DNA from: Flavobacteriales bacterium
GTDB taxonomy: Bacteria; Bacteroidota; Bacteroidia; CAIKAF01
Assembly (NCBI GenBank): GCA_025055575.1
Contig: JANWWP010000040.1
Span: forward strand, 1-45,782
DNA length: 45,782 nucleotides
Direction: 5' to 3'
Below the pieces are notes generated by a model. That model was not told where the DNA came from. It saw nothing but the letters and a program-made list of their open reading frames with translations, and ran no database searches. This document shows, piece after piece, positions 39,962-45,782 of this stretch; position 1 is the first letter of the stretch, and each line of letters begins with the position of its first letter. Position numbers and translations under genes: made by a program.

Positions 39962-42595
39962 ATGCGCATTCTTGGAAAAATATTATTTTGTGGAGGCTGG
40001 GTAATCACGTGGCAAAGTCTGGTTTTTGAAGTTAAAGCACAGATAACGGCCACCCAAACTACACCCAACAACGCTGTATTTAATGTTTTATTGGGTTCCG
40101 GCGTCAATGCTTTTGGGGTCACAAGTCTGGGATCCGCCCCCATTTCCATCGGCACGTTTAGCAATGGCAGCGCGGCCATAGGAATGAATTCCGGGGTATA
40201 TTTATCCACGGCCAACATCAACCAGGCAGGGGTATCCCTTTCAGGCCCTGCGGCTTCTAACTTTTTCAGCGAAAACCTCAACGCCCCGGGCGATGCCGAT
40301 TTGCAGGCTATTGTGAACAACACCACTTTCGATGCCGCCATCTTACAATTTTATTTCATTCCGGCAGGGGACAGCATCAAGTTCCGCTATGTATTTGCAT
40401 CCGAGGAATACAACGAATTTGTAAATACCGGTTTCAATGATGTTTTTGCCTTTTTTCTTTCAGGTCCTAACCCGCAGGGCGGCAATTATAACAACACCAA
40501 CATTGCGCTCATCCCGGGTACCAGCACCCCGGTGAGCATCAACAATGTGAATAACGGCAACGCAAACGGGTGTGCTTTTGGCCCTTGTAACAATTGCCAA
40601 TACTATGTAGACAATTGTAACGCCCAGAATTTTGCCTTTGACGGGCGCACGGTGGTTTTAACGGCCAGGGCTGCAGTGATTCCCTGCGATACCTACCTTA
40701 TCAAGCTGGCAGTGGCCGATGTGGGGGACGGCGTTTTTGATTCTATGGTGTTCCTAGAAGCCAACAGCTTCGGTTCGGGCGCCGTGAATGTGAGCGCCAC
40801 ATACAATTACAGCAACGCCAGCGGGGACTCCATTTTGTATGAAGGCTGCTCGGACGTCACGCTCACATTCATTAAGCTGGGCGGCATGTCCAGCGGAGAC
40901 ACTGCCAGTGTCGTGATCGGGGGCACCGCCACCAATGGTGTGGATTATACAGTGAACGGGGGCCCCATGAGCAATCAAATTATTTTTCCGGCCGGGGTGG
41001 ATTCTGTGCAACTGACTCTCACCCCCATGGCCGACAGCGACTTTGGAGAAGGTGATGAAACCGTTATTTTTCAAATTTACAACATCACCCCCTGTGGCGA
41101 TACCATAATTTCTGAGGTGTTTTTCTATATCACCAATGTCACACCCATCAGTGTGAATGCCGGTGTGGATGTGCAAGTATGTCCCGGTGTCACGTTTCCC
41201 TTGTTTGCCAACATCAGCGGGGGGGTACCGCCTTACACAGTGACCTGGGCCGGCCCCGGAGGACCGGGCAACGGCAATCCTTTCCCCATCACGGTGGACA
41301 ACACGACGGCCGGCACCTACACGGTGACCGTGCAGGATGGCTGCGCGCTTTTTCCTCCCGCAACGGATGATATCACCATCACAATTGGCCCGCCCCAATT
41401 TGCCTTGTCGTTTCAAGTGGATTCCGTGTCCTGCTTTAACAACTCCGACGGCGCTATCAATTTAACCGTTACGGGGCAGGTTCCGCCTTTCACTTTCCAG
41501 TGGTCCAACAACGCCACTGGGGAAGACCTGACCAATCTTTCGGCAGGCACTTATACGGTGACGGTTACGGACTCTGTGGGCTGCCAAATAACCGAAACTG
41601 TGACCGTGCATCAGCCTCAGAACCTCAGTTTTCCTTTTCAGGATCAAACCCTTTGCCCTTACGTCTCCTATCCGCTGAATCCTAATCCGGATCCCTCGGT
41701 CACATATTCCTGGTCCCCCACTTCCATTTTCCCAAATCCAAACGCTCCCAATCCTGTTGTCAATATTCCAAATCCGACAGGATCAAATATTAATGTTACC
41801 GTAACGGTTCAATTCACAAAACCCGGCTTTTGCGGGGACACATCTTTTGTGTTGACGGTGCTGCCTGTGCCCCTAGTGCAGGTGGGAGTTTTTGGACCGG
41901 ATACCGCAGCCATCTGTGAGGGCAGCAGCATCATCCTTCAAAACGACACCGTGCAGCCTCCGGGCTATCCCTCCATCACTGGATACACTTGGAACACAGG
42001 GGCCACCACCCCTTCCATCACAGTTTCCGAAGAAGGTCAATACGTCTTGTCCGTGGCCACCACCAACAATTGTATCGCGCGGGACAGTGTGTTTGTCAAT
42101 GTTATGAAACCCATCCAGCCGGTGTTGGGAGGCCCCTATTTTATTTGCGGCAATCAGACGGTTCAAATCAGCGTTCCGGACAGCGTGGAAGGTTTATTTA
42201 TCTGGAACACGGGGGATTCCAGCCGCACCATCACCGTCTCAGACTCAGGAAAATATACCGTCACGGTCCTCAATCCTTGTGGCACTTTCACAGCATCAGC
42301 CCAAGTGGCAAAAGGTATTTTGGTTACTGCGCAAAACTTATACAACATCATCACGCCCTTTGAGGAGGACGGTAAAAACGATATTTGGCACACAGCTTAC
42401 TATTTTGAAGGCGCCGAAGAATTTTCCTGTCATATTTTCAACCGCTGGGGCAACCGGATTTATTCGACATCCGACCCCAAAGTGAATTGGAAACCCAAAA
42501 ACAATTCCTCAGGAGTTTATTTTTATACGATCCGCTATAAAGACTGTTCCGGGAAAGCGGGTGAAGTCAACGGCACCATCACAGTGGTGCAGTAG
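39962..42595 (+). CDS. T9SS type B substrate: choice-of-anchor L, Calx-beta-like and SprB/PKD-like repeats
   Basis: 877 residues. Signal peptide residues 1-26 (cut after EVKA). Residues about 27-265 form a choice-of-anchor L domain (GMNSGVYLSTAN, FRYVFASEEYNEFVNTGFNDVFAFFLSGP, DTYLIKLAVADVGDGVFDS motifs). About 280-390 is Calx-beta-like (ATNGVDYTV, DFGEGDETVIFQI). About 395-560 are Ig/SprB-like repeats (GGVPPYTVTW, AGTYTVTVQDGC). The last ~90 residues are a gliding-motility C-terminal domain (ITPFEEDGKNDIW, IFNRWGNRIY, SSGVYFYTIRY), the type B sorting signal for type IX secretion. It is a probable surface or adhesive protein, consistent with porT in this window. Confidence 0.9.
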   Translation: MRILGKILFCGGWVITWQSLVFEVKAQITATQTTPNNAVFNVLLGSGVNAFGVTSLGSAPISIGTFSNGSAAIGMNSGVYLSTANINQAGVSLSGPAASNFFSENLNAPGDADLQAIVNNTTFDAAILQFYFIPAGDSIKFRYVFASEEYNEFVNTGFNDVFAFFLSGPNPQGGNYNNTNIALIPGTSTPVSINNVNNGNANGCAFGPCNNCQYYVDNCNAQNFAFDGRTVVLTARAAVIPCDTYLIKLAVADVGDGVFDSMVFLEANSFGSGAVNVSATYNYSNASGDSILYEGCSDVTLTFIKLGGMSSGDTASVVIGGTATNGVDYTVNGGPMSNQIIFPAGVDSVQLTLTPMADSDFGEGDETVIFQIYNITPCGDTIISEVFFYITNVTPISVNAGVDVQVCPGVTFPLFANISGGVPPYTVTWAGPGGPGNGNPFPITVDNTTAGTYTVTVQDGCALFPPATDDITITIGPPQFALSFQVDSVSCFNNSDGAINLTVTGQVPPFTFQWSNNATGEDLTNLSAGTYTVTVTDSVGCQITETVTVHQPQNLSFPFQDQTLCPYVSYPLNPNPDPSVTYSWSPTSIFPNPNAPNPVVNIPNPTGSNINVTVTVQFTKPGFCGDTSFVLTVLPVPLVQVGVFGPDTAAICEGSSIILQNDTVQPPGYPSITGYTWNTGATTPSITVSEEGQYVLSVATTNNCIARDSVFVNVMKPIQPVLGGPYFICGNQTVQISVPDSVEGLFIWNTGDSSRTITVSDSGKYTVTVLNPCGTFTASAQVAKGILVTAQNLYNIITPFEEDGKNDIWHTAYYFEGAEEFSCHIFNRWGNRIYSTSDPKVNWKPKNNSSGVYFYTIRYKDCSGKAGEVNGTITVVQ

Positions 42596-42603
42596 CACCG
42601 ACT

Positions 42604-42611
42604 TACTTTTG
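42604..42611 (+). promoter_or_regulatory. Candidate -7 box of menA-menC
   Basis: TACTTTTG, exact TAnnTTTG followed by CA, ending 8 nt before the menA ATG, 9 nt after the preceding stop codon. Confidence 0.45.
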
Positions 42612-42619
42612 CAAAAAGT

Positions 42620-43483
42620 ATGAAGGGCTGGATACAAGCGGCGCGCCCGCGGACGCTGCCTTTGGCTTTCAGCGCTATCACCACCGGGGCCTGCGATGCT
42701 TTCCCAGAATCCTTCTGGCGCCATGAGGTTTATCACTTAGCCCTGTTGACCGCTTTGTTATTGCAAATTGTTTCTAACCTGGCCAACGACTATGGCGACT
42801 TTAAAAAAGGCGTGGACAACCCGACACGTGTGGGACCGGCCAGAGCATTGCAAAGGGGCTTGCTCACTCCGGCGCGGCTGCGCCAGGGCATTTTCTGGAC
42901 GGGCGCTGCGGCCTTTCTTACCGGGATTGTTCTGTTAATTAAAGCCTATGCCACGGTGGGCGTAGCCGTTCTGTTTTTTTTAGCCGCTGGCGTGGCGGCC
43001 CTGGGCGCGGCATTAGCCTACACTCTGGGACGTAAGCCCTACGGCTATCGAGGCTTTGGGGAGTTGGCTGCCTTTATTTTTTTTGGCCCCTTGGCCGTCA
43101 GTGGCACTTTTTTCCTCCTCACGGCCGGCTGGGAAATACATAATCTACTGCACGGGGTTGCCGTAGGCTTCTGGACCGCGGCCGTGCTGCTCACCAACAA
43201 TATCCGCGACATGGCTGGCGATATGGCGCATGGCAAAAGGACGCTGGCTGTGCGCCTGGGCAGTCCGGGTTCCAGAATACTGCTGGCTGCTTTTCTGGCT
43301 TTAGGCGCCGCAGGCTACGTACCTGAGGGCGCCTGGCCTCTCACCCTTTTTGCAACCTTTGGCGCCCTTCCATTAATAGCTATGGCCCTTCTTACACCGG
43401 CTCCCCAGTTGGATCGCCTTCTGAGGCTCATCGTTCTGTATATTATTTTCTGTACTGTGCTTAAAGTGGTCCTGATGGCATGA
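42620..43483 (+). CDS. menA: 1,4-dihydroxy-2-naphthoate polyprenyltransferase
   Basis: 287-residue UbiA-family membrane enzyme that attaches the polyprenyl tail to DHNA, giving demethylmenaquinone. The aspartate-rich metal site NDYGDFKKGVD (residues 56-66) is preceded by ARPRTLPLAFSA; the second motif is NNIRDMAGDMAHGKRTLAV. About eight helices. Its TGA overlaps the menC ATG (ATGA), a coupled operon. Confidence 0.95.
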   Translation: MKGWIQAARPRTLPLAFSAITTGACDAFPESFWRHEVYHLALLTALLLQIVSNLANDYGDFKKGVDNPTRVGPARALQRGLLTPARLRQGIFWTGAAAFLTGIVLLIKAYATVGVAVLFFLAAGVAALGAALAYTLGRKPYGYRGFGELAAFIFFGPLAVSGTFFLLTAGWEIHNLLHGVAVGFWTAAVLLTNNIRDMAGDMAHGKRTLAVRLGSPGSRILLAAFLALGAAGYVPEGAWPLTLFATFGALPLIAMALLTPAPQLDRLLRLIVLYIIFCTVLKVVLMA

Positions 43484-44598
43484 AAAATTTCAATGATATT
43501 CCTTTGAATTTGCGCAGCGTGCTGCAGGATGACCTTCGACTCGAAGTCTATCGGCTCAAATTGGCCTTTAAAGTACCAGCCGTTACCTCACGGAATGTTT
43601 TTCAGGAAAAAACCTCCTATTTTCTGTTTGTGACAGATTCTAAGAAGCGCACAGGCGTAGGGGAATGCGCTCCATTAAGAGGTTTAAGTCCGGAATCGGA
43701 AAGCCAGGTGGAAAATATTTTGGAAGAGCTTAGCGAAAACCCTGGACTCTGGGGCGATTATCTGGAAGAAGGCCTGAGCGGTTTTTCTTCCGTGCGCATG
43801 GGTCTGGAAACTGCCCTGTTGGACCTGTTCAATGGGGGGGCCGGCCTGCCTTTCCCTTCCAAATTCACGCTGGGGGCCGACCGCATTCCCATCAACGGAC
43901 TCATCTGGATGGCATCCGCGGACCTGATGTTTCAGCAGGTGGAACATAAAGTAAAGCTGGGATATCGTGTCATTAAAATGAAAATCGGAAGTCTCAGTTG
44001 GGAGGAAGATTTGGAACTTTTGCACAGAATTCGGCGGGCCTTTCCGCCAGAGCAGGTGGAATTAAGATTGGATGCCAACGGCGCCCTGGCGCCGGATGAA
44101 GCCCAGGAAAAACTGGAAGAATTGGCCACTTTCCATATTCACAGCATCGAACAGCCCATTCCGCCGGGCACCCCCGACTTGATGGCCGACCTGTGCGAAA
44201 ATACCCCGGTTCCCATTGCCCTGGATGAAGAACTGATCGGATGGGAAACCACAGCGGACCGCACCTTCCTTCTGGAGCGCATTATGCCCCATTACATCAT
44301 TCTCAAGCCCTCCCTGTGCGGTGGTCTTCAGGGGGCCACCGAATGGGCGGAACTGGCCGGCCAATTCAACATAGGTTGGTGGGCCACTTCGGCCCTGGAA
44401 AGCAACGTGGGCCTCAGCGCCATAGCCCAATGGGTGTATGTCCAGCAAAATCCGGCTGTCCATGGCCTGGGCACCGGCCAACTTTTCACCCGTAATGTAG
44501 AGACTCCTATCTTTCTGGAAGATGGCGCCTTAGGCTGGAAAGCCGGTGTCTCCCCAAAATATGACCTCATTTTTGAAGAGGGGGAGAGAATTGTTTGA
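43480..44598 (+). CDS. menC: o-Succinylbenzoate synthase (enolase superfamily)
   Basis: 372 residues. The catalytic lysines are Lys166/Lys168 (VIKMKIG) and Lys276 (ILKPSLCGG); metal ligands are Asp198 (LDANGA), Glu224 (IEQPIPP) and Asp249 (ALDEEL). In the menaquinone pathway it dehydrates SHCHC to o-succinylbenzoate. The closely related dipeptide epimerases share the fold, but the overlap with menA supports MenC. It is followed by an AT-rich 141-nt gap with a long inverted repeat. Confidence 0.9.
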   Translation: MKNFNDIPLNLRSVLQDDLRLEVYRLKLAFKVPAVTSRNVFQEKTSYFLFVTDSKKRTGVGECAPLRGLSPESESQVENILEELSENPGLWGDYLEEGLSGFSSVRMGLETALLDLFNGGAGLPFPSKFTLGADRIPINGLIWMASADLMFQQVEHKVKLGYRVIKMKIGSLSWEEDLELLHRIRRAFPPEQVELRLDANGALAPDEAQEKLEELATFHIHSIEQPIPPGTPDLMADLCENTPVPIALDEELIGWETTADRTFLLERIMPHYIILKPSLCGGLQGATEWAELAGQFNIGWWATSALESNVGLSAIAQWVYVQQNPAVHGLGTGQLFTRNVETPIFLEDGALGWKAGVSPKYDLIFEEGERIV

Positions 44599-44659
44599 TG
44601 TTTTTTGAAAGAATTTTCTCTTATTAAATCTATCTTCTAATACATTACTTCGGGGCTTA

Positions 44660-44685
44660 TTATAAAATAATTACTTATTTTATAA
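44660..44685. repeat. AT-rich inverted repeat between menC and hsdR
   Basis: TTATAAAATAA-like arms: an 11-bp perfect inverted repeat around a 4-nt TTAC centre (arms 44660-44670 and 44675-44685), with two more pairs beyond one mismatch. It could be the menC terminator, an operator upstream of hsdR, or both; its centre is about 40 nt upstream of the hsdR -7 box. Confidence 0.5.
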
Positions 44686-44710
44686 AAACTTTATTTCCTC
44701 ATATTAGTAG

Positions 44711-44718
44711 TAAATTTG
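44711..44718 (+). promoter_or_regulatory. Candidate -7 box of hsdR
   Basis: TAAATTTG, exact TAnnTTTG, 21 nt before the TTG start at 44740. Confidence 0.45.
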
Positions 44719-44739
44719 AAGGGGAAAATAAACCGAGGG

Positions 44740-45782
44740 TTGAATAAAAAAAGTTTATCCGAGAGGGACATCTGCACCAAATTTATCACGCCTGCTTTGG
44801 AAAAGGCAGGTTGGGACAAACAGTTGCAGATTTTGGAGGAAGTTTCTTTTACGGATGGTAAGATTTACGTAAGAGGAAAAATCGCAGCAAGAGGGAAAAG
44901 AAAACGCGCTGACTACATTCTGTATTATAAACCGAATGTTCCCGTTGCCATCATTGAGGCAAAGGATAACAATCATTCAGTTGGTGCGGGTATTCAGCAG
45001 GCGCTGAGTTATGCTGAGATTTTGGATATTCCGTGTGCATTCAGCAGTAATGGTGACGGATTTTTATTTCATGACCGTACAGCGACAGATGGGAATATTG
45101 AGATTGAAATAGGTTTAGACAACTTCCCCACTCCTGAAGAGCTCTGGCAGAAATACAAGAAGTATAAAGGCATTGAAACGCCTGAAGCGGAAAAAATTGC
45201 TGCTCAGGATTATTACTTTGACGGAACAAACCGAAAACCAAGATACTACCAACAAATTGCCATCAACAGAACCGTTGAAGCCATCGCCAATGGACAGAAC
45301 AGAATTCTGCTGGTAATGGCAACTGGAACCGGCAAAACCTACACGGCATTTCAGATCGCATACCGGTTATGGAAATCGAAAGCTAAGAAGCGAATTCTTT
45401 TTCTTGCCGACAGAACTGCCCTTATAGACCAAACGCGCAGAGGCGATTTTAGACATTTCAAAGATAAAATGACTGTTGTAAAACACCGTCAGGTGGATAA
45501 AAGCTATGAAATTTATTTGGCGTTATATCAAGGTTTATCCGGCAGTGAGGAGGAAAAAAATATTTACAAACAATTCTCAAGAGATTTTTTTGACCTCGTT
45601 ATTATTGACGAGTGTCATCGCGGAAGTGCAAAGGAAGATAGTGCATGGCGTGAAATTCTTGAGTATTTTCATGACGCAACGCACATTGGTTTAACAGCCA
45701 CTCCCAAAGAAACCCGCAAGGTTTCAAACATCGAATACTTTGGCGAACCCATTTATACCTATTCCCTGCGTCAGGGCATTGA
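44740..45782 (+). CDS. hsdR: Type I restriction endonuclease R subunit, 5' part (runs off right edge)
   Basis: 347 complete codons are visible, open to the window end. The product has the N-terminal nuclease domain (Asp58 in KRADYIL, Glu73-x-Lys75 in IIEAKDNN), then the SF2 helicase with Walker A ATGTGKT (residues 194-200), DECH box (residues 290-293) and motif III GLTATP. It cleaves unmodified foreign DNA after ATP-driven translocation, together with HsdM and HsdS, which are probably beyond the edge. No ATG precedes the conserved [21 protein letters not shown] region, so TTG 44740 is the likely start, with GAGGG close upstream. By eye it is more A+T-rich than the genes to its left, hinting at transfer. 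Confidence 0.92.
   Translation, partial: MNKKSLSERDICTKFITPALEKAGWDKQLQILEEVSFTDGKIYVRGKIAARGKRKRADYILYYKPNVPVAIIEAKDNNHSVGAGIQQALSYAEILDIPCAFSSNGDGFLFHDRTATDGNIEIEIGLDNFPTPEELWQKYKKYKGIETPEAEKIAAQDYYFDGTNRKPRYYQQIAINRTVEAIANGQNRILLVMATGTGKTYTAFQIAYRLWKSKAKKRILFLADRTALIDQTRRGDFRHFKDKMTVVKHRQVDKSYEIYLALYQGLSGSEEEKNIYKQFSRDFFDLVIIDECHRGSAKEDSAWREILEYFHDATHIGLTATPKETRKVSNIEYFGEPIYTYSLRQGI

Overview
This 45.8 kb window is a chromosomal segment of a Bacteroidota bacterium with fairly balanced base composition in its coding regions. The lineage call rests on several signals. A porT gene lies directly downstream of ubiE/menG. One secreted protein carries a gliding-motility-type (T9SS type B) C-terminal domain. 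There is a leucine-dehydrogenase / long NusB / DUF1573 / YajC / CoaE run and a menA-menC pair. Many genes are preceded by the Bacteroidota -7 promoter element TAnnTTTG (eleven exact copies placed sensibly before genes). A finer placement is not possible from sequence reading alone.

Layout. (1) 1-4254: an AT-rich surface-protein locus. It holds the 5' end of a secreted protein running off the left edge and a 1079-residue protein with about 44 YadA-head-like 15-residue repeats and a peptidase-S74-type C-terminus. (2) 4255-10018: murA (with Asp in place of the fosfomycin-target Cys), then a leftward run rfaE1-trkH-menG-porT covering LPS heptose, K+ uptake, menaquinone and type IX secretion. (3) 10036-13367: rightward thpR, pepP and a mitochondrial-type sulfide:quinone oxidoreductase with a 16-bp palindrome upstream. 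(4) 13507-15572: rpsF-rpsR-rplI and an rRNA-methyltransferase-like gene. (5) 20219-15656 (leftward): leucine dehydrogenase-nusB-DUF1573 lipoprotein-yajC-coaE-threonine-synthase-like enzyme. (6) 20304-32345: mostly rightward ABC exporter, tsaC, lon, MscS channel, DUF6263-like lipoprotein, (leftward alpha/beta hydrolase), prc, Skp/OmpH-like chaperone, TerC. (7) 35190-32346 (leftward): purC, aldo/keto reductase, Tat-exported superoxide dismutase, tRNA-Asp. (8) 35353-38192: arginase overlapping argS. (9) 39813-38237 (leftward): PD40 propeller protein and a stand-alone HsdR-N-like nuclease-fold protein. (10) 39962-44598: T9SS substrate with choice-of-anchor L, then menA-menC. (11) 44599-45782: an AT-rich junction with an 11-bp inverted repeat and the 5' part of a type I restriction hsdR, cut by the right edge.

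How the genes work together. Respiratory quinone runs through the window: menA, menC and menG make menaquinone, and the sulfide:quinone oxidoreductase would feed electrons into it. Envelope biogenesis is the second theme: murA, rfaE1, porT, yajC, Skp-like, prc, MscS, lipoproteins and secreted adhesin-like proteins. PorT supports export of the type-B substrate at 39962-42595. Most of the window is ordinary housekeeping. The accessory parts are the left-edge adhesin locus and the right-edge type I restriction gene. I did not find a clearly new multi-gene system; the best candidates for a second look are the S74/YadA-head locus, the sqr operator and the junction before hsdR.
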